DNA of 64,000 bases from Phytophthora hibernalis. Lineage: Eukaryota; Oomycota; Peronosporomycetes; Peronosporales; Peronosporaceae. How positions within the stretch are numbered: position 1 is the stretch's first letter; each line of letters opens with the position of its first letter. The notes beneath the pieces are model-generated. The model was not told the origin of the DNA and ran no database searches. It saw only the letters and a program-made list of their open reading frames with translations. This document shows, one piece after another, positions 45,081 through 56,800 of the stretch. Location of the stretch: contig JAAKBF010000041.1 of NCBI GenBank assembly GCA_012656075.1, forward strand, positions 620,001 to 684,000, read 5' to 3'. The position numbers were made by a program, and so were the translations under genes.

Positions 45081-46808
45081 TCAAGGAGCACTAGGGTCGG
45101 AGTGGACGTTCCAGTAGCGCTGCATGAAGTTACCAATGCCTGGACGGATATGTTCGTCCAAGTCTAGCACAGTATCTACTTGGGCAGCTATGAGCGTGAC
45201 GTCTGTGCAAATCAAAAGAAGACGTTAGTATGAGTATTACGTAGTAGTACATGTAGGTGGACAGGTGCAGTTGGTGTTCGAGCGAGACCCACCTGGGAAG
45301 TGTCTGAATACGTTCTGGAGCCCCTCGAAGGCGCTGATGACCGTCACGAAATAAATAATTGTGGGCGGGATGTTCTTCTCATGCACCAGGTGATGCAGTA
45401 CTGCGCACGCTTCATTTCCAGTGGCGCACTTGATGTCAAGGAGTAGCACAGCCTGGTGAGGACTAACAGACGGTAGCTGAGCGTGAACGATCGGCGGTGT
45501 CATTGGGTCCTTGGTATCGTCTCCAGCAGCCCTGGCTTGAATTGATATCACACCCGTGGGTGATGCCGGACTGATCGTCGAGAAGGCCCGAAGCAGTACC
45601 ATGCCCTTGTCCTCCATTGAGACTGCGCAGATGTCCTGCTCATCGAGCGGCTTCGCTGCGTGGCATACATCTCCAAATTGGTTCTTGACCTGAACGTCTT
45701 CATGGGGTAAGCAAGTTAGCGTTTCCTCAATCAACAGGCGCACCAGGCGCGTAGCTCGCTGCTGGAACACTACTGTGCTGATGCTTTCATCTCGTAGAGC
45801 GGCAACCAAGTTCCTGCAAGGATATGAGTATGCAGATGCCTCGTGGACGAGGAATGACCTGGAAGTCACGGGGCTACTTACTTGTTCCTTGAAATGCGAT
45901 TGTTGGTCGGGTCGACCTTCTTCTCCAAAGTGGTAGTGATGTTGCAATTGATGAATGTTCTGATCCTGAGAAAAGTTTGCATGAGCTGAAGCCTCAGCGG
46001 ACAGCAGAGCAGTGTCTTGGTAAGGTCCGTTCTCATTCAACCTCAGCGTAGGTTCCTTCATCGTTGAGTCTACGATGTCATCACGTGGAGTTTCCTCTGC
46101 ATGAATGGATATCGTAGACACGTCAGGGTAGATGGCTTCGCTCGCTTCGGTTATTGTCGCGGGATGGGGCACTAGCCGTGGACTCGCCTTCTTGCTGCGT
46201 GCCTTCTTCGGGTGTTTGATTCGGGGTTGCGGCTCCCCGAGTTAGCACCTCCCACCGATTCTTGTAGAGGTTGCAGATCGCGGCACGACTGACGCTGAAT
46301 TCTCTTGCAAGCGCCACTTGCTTTTCGCCACCATCGATCCGTGCTATGATCTCTCGACGGTCAGCCTCGCTAAGGTACCTTGATGTGCGCTCCCGTCGGG
46401 GTGTAGCCGGCTGGGACTGCGACGCGAAATAACTGGATCTGTCGCCATCTTGCGAGGACACTGTAGACGAAAATGACATGCCCCGGGGGTGATGACAGGG
46501 CTAGCCTGTCCTTGTCCTTGAGATTGATAAATACTCTCGAGCCGCGAGAAAGGCATCGCATTTGAACCCTTGACGCTCGTTGAGAGTTCTATTGGGGATT
46601 GCTTCCTCTTGCGCTGAGCGTTCTCGAGCTGCAGGGGCGTCCGAGGCCGAGGACTAACTGCTGAGAACGCACCTTCGATGCTGTTGCGTCGCTTCTTCAT
46701 TGCCATGGTGCTGTTGGTGCCGGTGATGGTGGTGGAAGTACTCGTTTCGGAGGATGGTACTGGAAGGTAGGACGAAAGCTGAGGGAGTGCGGTCCGAGAT
46801 GGCTCCAT
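45081..46808 (-). CDS. Uracil phosphoribosyltransferase with N-terminal helix-turn-helix domain
   Basis: The chain starts MEPSRTALPQLSSYLPVPSS, continues through a low-complexity basic region and a helix-turn-helix of psq/CENP-B type (YLSEADRREIIARIDGGEKQ, then VALAREFSVSRAAICNLYKN). A linker leads into a UPRT domain: RNLVAALRDESI, RLVRLLIEETLTCLPHEDV, LLLDIKCATGNEA in place of the PRPP loop DPMLATGxT, FEGLQNVFRHFP, and in the last exon VDTVLDLDEHIRP and MQRYWN. UPRT converts uracil and PRPP to UMP. Frame changes near 46490 (C/G run), 46180 (C run) and 45915 interrupt the N-terminal half. Introns follow SRNK (about 45890) and RHFP. The fusion might couple DNA binding to pyrimidine sensing, but that is inference; the PRPP loop is diverged yet keeps D and ATG. 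Confidence 0.8.
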
Positions 46809-46929
46809 GGTGCCAGCTTCTTTCTGACCGAGCTCGAAAACTAGACTGAGCGAAGCGCGTTGGACCTCCCTCTCCTTTCGGCTTATGCGGAGGTTCTTCT
46901 CTGCTCTGAATACGCGTCACGCATCGAGT

Positions 46930-48280
46930 TGACCGGCAGGGTTGAAAAGGGACTTTGTTTGGTATGTGCGTCTCATCCGTCCCTGGATTAACGGCATCAT
47001 TCGAGCGTGAGTTTACCGTCGTGAACTCCGTTTTCTCCCGAGCCTCTTCTACCAGCTCTGCAGTTCTGTAAACATTGATGCGTGCGCAGCGGGGCAGCGT
47101 GACCGGGGAATCCGGTTCACCTCCGCATATGGTTGCAGTTGCTAGTCATAAGCGTCCGTCACTTAAAATCTTCCGCCACTGCCTCGTCGCCGCCGTCAAG
47201 CCCTAGGAATTAACGGTACTTCCTAGTGAAATGGTGCTGCAATGCATTTGCTTTGGCTGGGGCGAAGCCGGCATAAAGGACTTTCAAAGCCGAGCTTGGA
47301 TCTCGTGAAGCAGCCGTGCAAAACAAAGATGCTGTTGCGCGTTGAAGTTAACACGTTGATTGTGCTGCACCTGCAAGTTTGCGTGGAATCCCAACACATT
47401 CATAATCGTGGACCATCTCTTTCGCAACTGGATTTATAGCGCCGAGCTCCCGCGGAGCAGCTCCTTGCCGTGGTTGCTCACGAGACGCATCAGTAAGCGC
47501 TGTTCAGTCAGTCAGCGTGATGGCATTCGACACTTCATTTCTCCATTTTGGTGGTGGGTTTGGAAGTGATGGTTCATTTGTGTCCGAAAATGGCTTCACA
47601 ACTTTGTTGGTCATTCACCTCGGTGCAACAGCTCCTTCCAACTACAACATGTATTATCTTCCCAACATGTACAAGTGCAACGTGCGTACGCACTGTATAT
47701 TGTCGGTGAACCTTTTCACTCCATGCTACAACCACAACGGCCGAGCGACCAACAAGGCCATGATTCTGGCATGAACGTTTCATGGATCTGCTTGTTGCAG
47801 CTTTCCTGCCAGTCATTTCCCAGTGACAGAACCTGTGGCTTCTGGCAATCACCAGCTTAGTGTACGCGGCACGCGGCAAGTTTCAACACATTTCGTAAAA
47901 CGCATTGCTATTTCCTAGTTTGGTAAGCGTACATGTACTCAATTTCGTAGAACTCCCAGAATGGTTTCGCGTGAGTCATGTATCTCCAGGCACTGCAACT
48001 TGCGCTCTGCACCTTCGAGGGAATGTCAATCATGATAACACTTCGAAGTATACAAGTATCAGCTGTAGAGTTTACATCGGTTGGCCTGTACATGTGCACT
48101 TGGTCATGCGCGTGATACAGAGAAAAAGTGGCGAAGCATGCTTCATCCACGCTCAACAAGTCTTCGATGCGTTCGTAGGTCTTCCAATACTCTCTGCATT
48201 CAAAAACAAACAATATCGCATTGTGCTCACTTCAATCCGGATAGTAACTTCAGTATTCGTCTAATAAACGTACGAATCCG
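46930..48280. other. Intergenic region with one possible small gene
   Basis: No recognisable domain apart from the hypothetical frame listed separately. A GC-rich part near 46930-47210 probably belongs to the 5' region of the UPRT gene. Confidence 0.4.
47908..48213 (-). CDS. Hypothetical protein fragment
   Basis: A 101-residue frame with balanced, protein-like composition (EYWKTYERIEDLLSVDEACF, then WRYMTHAKPFWEFYEIEYMY). An acceptor (TGAATGCAG) lies just before EYWKTY and a GTACGC donor just after EYM, so it may be an internal exon of a larger or decayed gene. I do not recognise the family. Confidence 0.3.
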   Translation of the reverse strand: MFVFECREYWKTYERIEDLLSVDEACFATFSLYHAHDQVHMYRPTDVNSTADTCILRSVIMIDIPSKVQSASCSAWRYMTHAKPFWEFYEIEYMYAYQTRK

Positions 48281-50005
48281 TCACACCATCGCTGCAAAAT
48301 GAACACGTTGTCGTTGCAGGAGCTTGGCGGCTTCATGATCGCCACCGCGCCGACACACCCGGGATGCAATGAGCACGAAGACAATGGCTACTGCCATGCC
48401 TCCAAAATGATGGCAGCCGAAGCATACAACATCGACCCGGCCGACGACGAGACTGAAAGTTGGGTGGGAGAAGAACCTTTGACTTTGCCGTCACAGTTGA
48501 TGCCACACAGACATCATAGTCTGCAACTGTAGACCACCAATACAGCGAGCACAGCCATTCAGCCTGACAAGTGGCTTCCAAGCATGACGACTGCAACCGT
48601 GACTGGGCCTTCGAGTTGTAGTAGTACTCTTCAAGCAGTTGTGCGTTTGCTGCCGCACGCCCCACGAAGCCAGTGATCTCGGAAGTGTTCAGCGAACTAA
48701 CGCCGTATTCTGTGCTCGCCTTGAAGAGCGGCTTCCAGTCAACGTCCTGAGTAGTGGAAGAAATGTTGCCACCGTAGACTGTGAAGTCGAGAATGTCGTA
48801 CGTGGAGGCATCGTAGTCCCAGATCATGAACGCTGGGTTGTTGAGAAAGATCGGCGAAATAGCCGCCACCATGAACAGCGGCACGAGCTCCGAGTTGTCT
48901 CCATAGTCTTCGTCAATTGTCACTCCGTCCTTCTCAAATATTGCAGCTTGACTGCTGGAAAGCGGCAACCGGAACTCGATGCTGTGTACATGACCGAATA
49001 ATTGTGCCTTGATGACGTCCGTGAACTCGTTGACAATCTGCTTGTACGTTTTGATATACGTCTCGTTCCACATAGGATCCCCGCGATAGGAATCAATAAT
49101 AGGTGGGATGTGGCCCACGATGTAGGCTAGTTTGCCGCTACTCCGCAGTTCTGACAATGAGGCGTTCAGCCATTCGAACTGCTCGAACGGATCCGGCGTG
49201 TTTGACGTATCCGGCAGGTGGCTTGGCTGCAAACACAACAAACCTGTCAGTCATAATACAGACGAAGGTACTGAAATTAAATCTCACCGAGTACGGCAGC
49301 GTGTTCAAGGTGATCACAATCAAATTTTCATCCAGGGCGTACGCCAAATACCCACGGCGATTGAACCAGTCGAGATTGGACGACGACATGGTGTCTTCCC
49401 AAGCTTCTGAAACGAGTGATATCGACGGATTTTCCTCCGTCTCGGGGTCCGTCACGTTCATAGTGTAGTCAGGAGCTAACATCAACACAAGTTAGTACTC
49501 CATCATACAACAATAACACTATAACAGCACGTACTTGTATCAGCGTTGCCGAGGATAGCAGTGATGTCCAGCGCCGTGTCGTTGTCCGTCGTAGAAAAAT
49601 ACTTGGCCATCACCTCGACATTCTTCTCGACCGCTGCAGCAAGGTAGTCACCCGACAGTTCACCGTGCACCGCGTGGTCCCCGTATACAGGAAGAAGTCC
49701 GGGTCGGGCAGCGTCTTCTTGGCGTAGTCCAGTGCAGACACCAGCAAATTGATTGGTGCGTCGTCCCCATAAACCGTAGGGATCGAGGCCGAATCGCTGT
49801 CGTTCAGCGACTCGGAGATGTTGAGGTGCACGTCCGAAAAGTGCAAAATGTGTCGGAGCGTCACCACCACCGAGTCATTGGTGGTGCTTGTGGAGTTATC
49901 ATCATCCGACGCGACCAACGTGGTAAAGTCGACGGACGCAGTTGAAGTCGTCGAAGTGAAGACGAGTCCGAGCGTCACGAATACAAATAAACAAGCGCAA
50001 CGCAT
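48281..50005 (-). CDS. Membrane-anchored metallophosphatase C (acid sphingomyelinase-like)
   Basis: Three exons in the same arrangement as paralogues A and B. Signal peptide MRCACLFVFVTLGLVFTSTT, then FSDVHLNIS, YTGDHAVHG, GNADT, GHIPPIIDSY and FGHVHSIEF: all metal-ligand motifs intact. The C-terminal part keeps SCLEATCQAEWLC and, after a frame change near 48450, a membrane helix (GGMAVAIVFVLIASRVC) with a basic tail as in A. A second one-base change sits in the G run of YTGDH (about 49685). The longer in-frame start at 50128 would bury the signal peptide, so 50005 is preferred. It is divergent with the uL23 gene, with starts about 350 bp apart. Confidence 0.87.
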
Positions 50006-50351
50006 GGGAGTCAAAGTGACTTGCACTTGATGGTGCAATTGTTGGAATGGAATCATGTCGACAAGAATCGAGTGCCGGGTATTTGAAGCTGGCGTCGTCT
50101 TAAGACTCGGCCGTACAAATTTCGACAACTGTGATGTAACGTTACCGGTAAGTCAACTTCGCCTCGGATGCGACCAGCAATTCGTAAAGTGCGGTTTTCC
50201 TGATTAAGTACGCTCCACGTCGATTCGTGTAAAATCCGATTTTCTGTCTTGGCATTGGATGATATTCGCGACTTGAAATTGTTGGCTGGCGCTCCTCGAT
50301 TTTAACGCCGCCCATACGTCCCGGGTCATTTCTCAAAGAGGCAAAACAGAG

Positions 50352-51021
50352 ATGGCGAAGGTTACCCAGAAGACGGCGGCCGGCAAGTCGGCTGCCAAGC
50401 TGTCCAAGAAGGTGATCAAGGGCTCGCACGGCAAGGTGCTGAAGATCCGCACCAAGGTGCACTTCTACAAGCCCAAGACCCTGCAGCTGGCGCGTGCCCC
50501 GCGTTACGCGCGCAAGTCGGTGCCGTCGCGCAACAAACTGGACAAGTACCGCATCATCAAGGCCCCGCTCACGACCGAGTCGGCCATGAAGAAGATCGAG
50601 GACAACAACACGCTCGTGTTCCTGGTGGACCTGCTGTCCAACAAGCGCCAGATCAAGGACGCCGTCAAGCAGCTGTACGACATCAAGGTGGCCAAGGTCA
50701 ACACGCTCATCAGGTACACCCCATCGTGTCGAGCTCTTAAGTTGCAGGGACGGAGGGACCAATCAGAACCCCTTAAGTTGCTGCTTGCCGTAGTCCTGAT
50801 AGGGAAGTGCGGTGGCGCGGTCTTAAGGGGCGGTGTCGTGTTACTCGACGCCGCTCTCCGTCCTCAAACTGGATTAGATGATGGTTTGGAGCTGTTGGTG
50901 CTGATTTTGTGACGTGTGTATTTTGTGATCTTGCAGACCCGATGGCCAGAAGAAGGCGTACGTGCGCCTGACCGCTGACTACGACGCTCTGGACGTGGCC
51001 AACCGCATTGGTGTGATCTAA
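50352..51021 (+). CDS. RPL23A: 60S ribosomal protein uL23 (L23a)
   Basis: Exon 1 (50352-50713) and exon 2 (50937-51021) are joined across a 223-nt intron that splits an arginine codon, giving 148 residues. The basic N-terminus [20 protein letters not shown] is followed by [57 protein letters not shown] and [20 protein letters not shown], ending [13 protein letters not shown]. This matches eukaryotic L23a throughout. It binds 25S/28S rRNA near the polypeptide exit tunnel. No frameshift; codon use is strongly GC-biased, as expected for a highly expressed gene. The intron is the longest among the clean genes of the window. Confidence 0.97.
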
Positions 51022-51303
51022 GCTGTCTAGCTGTCTAGCCGTGATCGCTCTTTGCCATCTTGAAGAAATAACAATAATACACGGCTGTCGCACTCTCGCT
51101 GAAAGGCTGAGGGAGCGGGCCTTCGTATGCTAAATGGTTTCGTTTGTTGTCATTGCACTGATAAAGGAATGTGTGAAGAGGCAAGCTAGGTGTAGCTCTA
51201 TTCCACTAGTTAAGCCGTACAACACACAGCTATCGCTTCCTCACTTTGCCAATTTCGATGGTTTGGTGAAAGAGCGGTGATATCTTCGCTGCTTCACGCA
51301 CAC

Positions 51304-53616
51304 TTACTGGAAGATCTTTATTGTACTGTCCGCACCGCCAGTCGCGATGAAGTTGCGCGACGGGTGATAACTCACTGCGTGCACTGCTTCTCCCATCTTT
51401 GGCCGGTGAGCCTAGAAACAATAGCGTTAGTCTTCGCACTACTGATGGTCAGTAGCAACACAACGCACCGTTTGTTCAAATACGCAATGCCGGTCCCCAA
51501 CAGACCAAATACGCAACGAACCGTCATGACCTGAAACACAGTGCAACAAACCATCAATAAATTGGTGACACCGCATCATAAGGTGAACCAAACTTGAAGC
51601 CACGTACCTCCAGAAGAAAGATACAGCCCAGCCGCGTCGATCGAAAGAGATGTGACGGTATCTTGGTGAGCCGTGAGAGACCCAACGCATTCGCCTGCTC
51701 GCATGTCGTACATACGGATTTTTCGATCTTGGTGGGCTGCAATAGCAATTGGCATGGTCGGGTGCACGACCAACTTCATATTGAAAATACAATAGCGGGT
51801 AAATATTTAGATACACCAATGTTGACCCAGCAAGGAAAAGCAGGGAGATTGTACCTTGTTCACCTGACCTCCTCGTCCCGTGGTGTCGACGTCGATCGCC
51901 CGTGTAAGCTGAATTACGCGCTCAGCAGCGTAGTCGAACTGGGCAATAGCGCCATTTGTATAGCCAACCACGCACGTCTTCGGATCCGGTAGCATCGAAC
52001 ACACAGAAGTAGGTATCAAAGAACCACGGACGTGGGGCCCTGTTTATTGCCACCGCAAGTACACGTAGGCGCAACAAGTTAGCTCACCAGTTTGCTTCTC
52101 ACAACCATCTCCAGCCATTATACATGAGCACCACGGCCCCGGCTTACCAGTTCCATTAGTGTTGGTCTTAGTGGCGCACCGCAATTCACCCTGGAGGTTG
52201 AGCTCTGTCGTGACAAAGCAAGCAAATATAGATATTAGCAACGCCATAAATTCTTCGTAAATCATCAACAAAGTGGCTTGGTTGGCAACATGCAGTGACA
52301 TACCTGACGTAACACCCCACGTTCTGACGACGCCATCTGCTCCAGCCGAGAACAAAGCGTTTGATAGCGGGTGTGCGTGCAAGTCCCAAATTGCGTCGTC
52401 ATGGGCATCCTTGATAGAATGCAGTTTCATGTCTTCATACTCCCCGTATGTGTACGGTTCAGGTTTATCGCTTTCTGTGCTTGGCAGCTGGAACAAGTGC
52501 AAAGCTCCATCGCGCCCAGCAGAAGCGAATGCACCAGCTCGTCCCGGCGGGCAATCCGGGTAATTCTCTGTACTGAACACAGCCAACGCCAGTACACTTT
52601 GTGTGTGCGTCCGCATGGTTACAAGTGAGTCCACCTCAGTCGCCCGCTGTGACGGCGGACCATTAGCCACACTCGACAGGCTCCACACCTTCACCGTGCA
52701 ATCTTCGCTACCAGACACCAACAGCGGCTCCGTCGGGTGGAACGCAAGTGCCCGCACACCATCCTGCAAAAAATTATCACCCCATTAAGCCCCTCACAAT
52801 AATAGTACATAAATCCAAATCTCCGTACCATGTGACCCGACAACTTCAGCTTCAACTTGTGAGGCCTGTACGATCCCTTCGGTGCAAGCGCGATCACAAC
52901 CGGCTTGAGCGGCTTTGCCGTCTCAACAGTGCCTAAACAATAAACATCAAGCCATCATCATCTCCTACAATAAAAAACATCGCCGTCCACGTACGTTCCA
53001 CGGAGGCAGTTCTGTTCATCTCCCGCTCCACTTCTCGCCCTGAACCTGATGCCGACCTGGTCAATTCCCGCTCCACATCTCGCCCGGAGGCGGTTCTGCT
53101 CATCTCGCGCTCGACTTCACGTCCGGACGCCGTCCTGGACATCATCCGTGGCCGGGAGATCTCTGTGCCCTTTCCCTGCGAGTTCTTGGGCGTATTGGCC
53201 GCACTCTTGCTCCTACTATCTGTTCTATAAATGCTGTACGCCTTGGGGCTGCCCGCGGGCGACGGCGCCGGCGACTCGACGGTACGCGCCGACTTGGAGC
53301 GTTCGTTGGAGCGGGAGACCGTCACGCCGCGCGAGACCTCGGCGCTCTCGGATCGAGGCTTGAGGCCGCACCCCCGCGCTGCTGACCGCGGCGGGAGACG
53401 CCAGTACCGGCCGCGCTCCTGGCGTAGCGCGAACTCGAGCATCTTGACGCGCAGCATGGCGTCCTTGTAGGCTTGCTCCTGCTCTCCACGCTGGTCCTCA
53501 AGCTCGCGCACGTGTTGCTGCAGTTTCTGACGCTCCTCGTTCCACTGCACTTCGTCGCTGGCCACGCTGGCGAACTGCCGCTGCAGGTAGCGCAGCGCCG
53601 CGTCCACGCTCTCCAT
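51304..53616 (-). CDS. Striatin-like protein (STRIPAK scaffold, PP2A B''' subunit)
   Basis: Exon 1 (52995-53616) encodes the striatin N-terminal coiled coil (AALRYLQRQFASVASDEVQW, then RVKMLEFALRQERGRYW). A serine/arginine-rich linker follows with a repeated motif (MSRTASGREVERE, LTRSASGSGREVERE). Later exons encode WD40 repeats: LKLKLSGHMDGVRALAFHP, VSGSEDCTVKVWSL, FSAGADGVVRTWGVTS, the striatin-specific QVNKLVVHPTMPIAIAAHQD, LTAHQDTVTSLSIDAAGLYL and the last blade ending FIATGGADSTIKIFQ. All joins use good GT-AG sites and no frameshift is needed. Striatin holds PP2A and GCKIII kinases together in signalling and membrane traffic. The RTASGREVE repeats look like possible phosphorylation sites. 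Confidence 0.92.
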
Positions 53617-53826
53617 AGCTCGCTACAAGTTTCTTCTGGTAAAAGTCCCCCTTGACGCCTGCTTGTGCTGCTGTCCCCGAATGATTGCCATTTTCAAAAC
53701 CCCAAAACCTCGAGCTGTACTTGAAGTGGACGATCGGCACACACGGTACCACCGAACGTTGTGTATCTATACACCACCCTCACCGCCACAAACACTCCTG
53801 CGAACCAGTGCGCATTAGCGGGCGTC

Positions 53827-56800
53827 ATGTTCGAGACGCTCGTGACAGGGCTGCTCACGAGCGCGCTGGGCAGCTACATCGAGCCCAAGTGCTTCAGCAG
53901 CGACAAGATCAATGTCGCCGTCTGGTCGGGTTACGTGGTGCTCACGGAGCTCGAGGTCAAGCCCGAGGTGGTGGCGGAGCTGCCGGCCGTGCGGCTCGTG
54001 CGCGGCCTCGTGGGCTCCATCGAGCTCAAGATCCCGTGGAACCGTCTGCAGTCCGACTCGGTGGTGGCCACCGTGGACGACGTGTACCTGCTGCTGCGCA
54101 CGGAGGACGACATCGACGCCGTCATGCGCGCCATGGACGAGTTCACGCTCAAGAAGAAGCTGCTGGAGGAGCTCTACGCCCAGGCCAAGCGACAGGAGGA
54201 GGCTACAGCCACCAACTCTGACGACGGATTTGCTGCTAGACTCGTGAACAAGATCATCGACAACCTGGAGCTGCACATCCGACGCATCCACGTCCGCGTG
54301 GAGGACCACAGTTCGGGAGATCATCCGTTCGCTATGGGACTCACGATCGAGTCGGTGCACGTGCAGTCGACCAACTCCAACTGGCAGCCGTCGTACGTGG
54401 ACACGTCCAAGAGTAATGAACCCAGGATCTTCAAGATCGTGGAGCTCAACCACTTGAGCGTGTACTGCAACCCGGACTGCGAGCTGCAGCGAGACCGACA
54501 CATATACTTTGAGACGTGCTCGGCCGAGGAATTCTCGAGTGCTTTTAATCGCGCCATCCCCAAGCGCTTTGATGATAGGCATTACCATCATATGCAGCTG
54601 TACCCGTCACCGCAGCAGCATCACTTTCTGCTCAAACCGATTGATGCGAGCGCACGGCTGATTGTGAATCGAGACGTGTTTGACGCGAATGTGCCCAAGT
54701 TTGAGGTCGATGTGAATATTTCCGAGGTGGCGTTTCGCCTGGAGGAGTCTCAGTATTGTGATTTATTGTATCTGGCATCGGCGCTGCAGATACCGGAGCA
54801 CTACACGAAGTACCAGCGGTATCGCAAATTTAGACCCCGAGCAGCAGTGTTCGATGAGCCGGCGGAGTGGTGGAAATACGCTATTACATCGGTGCAGGAG
54901 GATCTAAAGGCAAAGAAGCAGCAGTGGACATGGGGATTTATGAAAGATCGACGCGAGGATCGGAAGCGATACGTGAGCTTGTGGCACCAGAAATCTCGCC
55001 AACTGCTGGAGCTCACAGATGTCGATTACGTGCTCTCTGATAGTGAAGATAATGATGAAGCTGCAAATGAGATTGGCGAGCAGGGAGGAATTGGTTCATC
55101 TCCGCTGGACCATGCAAATATCTCCAAACTCTCACCTGTGGAAATTGATTTTGGGCTCGAAGAAATCGAGCGACGTCGGAGTACAGAGGATGTGTTATTC
55201 TTCCGCTACCTAGGTGATCTCGAAATCCGAAAGTTCCAGGCTTCCCGAGCGCCTCGTGTACGACGTCGGTTGCCGACGCCGCCACCGCACAAATCATCAG
55301 CATTTTCAGAAACTGAGTCGGTGGATACAGAAGTCACTGAGTCTAGTGTGCCTGCCGAGGTTCGGTATCGATCGTGGGGCGCATGGATGTTTAATTGGAC
55401 GTCAAAGCTTGCAACTCCAACCTCTGATGGAGAATCTACCCCCATCGTATTATTCCAGAAGTGGAGCTTCGTGAGCTTTTAAAATATTGGAAGAACCGTC
55501 ACGACGGTCGAAGAAACGAAATTATAAGCATCGTGATGCTGGTGGGCAAGACGATGCTTCTGACAATGAGTCTCAAATGGAGCTTAGCGAACTTTATCGC
55601 GTTACAGTATCGTTGCAGAGAGGATCGCTGACGTTTGCAAGCGATCCTGAAACTGACAAAACGCTGCTTCGAAATGATCCTAGCTACAGGCGGAAGTATG
55701 CTCCAACCGAATTCCTGCTTGGGACGTTTTCTCAACTGCAGGTGGCTGCAGTAGGGAGGGACGAGACAGTGGTGGTGGATGTGTCGTTGCAGTCCATTGA
55801 AGCGTTTGATGAAAGCGCCGAAAGCTCGGCATTTTCTCGCCTTCTGAGCAGAAAACAGACTATGCGTCCTACAGGTGATACAGATGACGTCAATGTTAGC
55901 AAACTCTCTGGTGTCGTGTTCCTGATGAGCTACGAAATGAATCCGACAAATTCTAGCGCGGATGCCTCGTTGTTTGTTCACATGGAGCCACTAGAAATTG
56001 TGTTTTCGCCAACAGCACAATGCTGGGGTCGTTTGGCGAAGTTCATGGATACTCCTGCGAGTTTGGGGCTGTGGGAGGAGCTTGAGGTCGCTTCATTCAA
56101 CGATATCGTAAATTTAAAAGCGAGAACAGAAGCTAAACTGGATTACGTGATGGAGAACCGAATTGCACTCGCTGTGGATCTCCGAATACAGGCACCAGTT
56201 ATCATTATTCCCGAGAGCGACACTGACTACAATTGCGCACGACTCGTTGTTGATCTGGGGCGAATTAACTTTCGAACAGATCGCCTCAGTCAAATGGACA
56301 GTGAGCGGATGAATTTGAGTTCGACGGGTGGGCCACCGTCGAGCAGATCTGCATCGGGGTCACTCGCCGCAGTGCAAAGCCCGTCCCATTTTCGGGGCGT
56401 GAACCCAAATACGTCTTTTGTTCAGCAGCTGTATGATGAAGCAGAGAGGGGAGAGGGGGCGATCCGCTGGAAAGAAGAATTCTACGACAAATTCAGTCTC
56501 TCAATCGCAAATATTCATGTTCTATTGATTCCATACGGGAAGACAAGTCGAGTTCAAGACGATGGTGCAGGAAGCAGTGGTATGAATTATCCATCTGTAT
56601 CCCTCCCGCCGTATCTGACCGATATGTACGACGAAGAGCAAGACTACGAACTGATAGAGCGCTTCAATATCAACGTCACCGTCCGCATGTCGATTCTACC
56701 GCTTGATGCGACGTTAACGAGGTTTTACGTTCACGCAGATCTCCCTGCACTGACGTTTAATCTGTCTCTCGAGAAATACTACCAGTTGGTTGCCTTGGCA

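Noticed and set aside
50142..50762. Minus-strand 206-residue frame opposite the uL23 gene
   Set aside because: The plus strand encodes a full ribosomal protein; the opposite frame has no recognisable features.
53815..54591. Minus-strand 258-residue frame opposite the VPS13 start
   Set aside because: It is the shadow of GC-rich coding sequence; the plus strand has a clear chorein domain.
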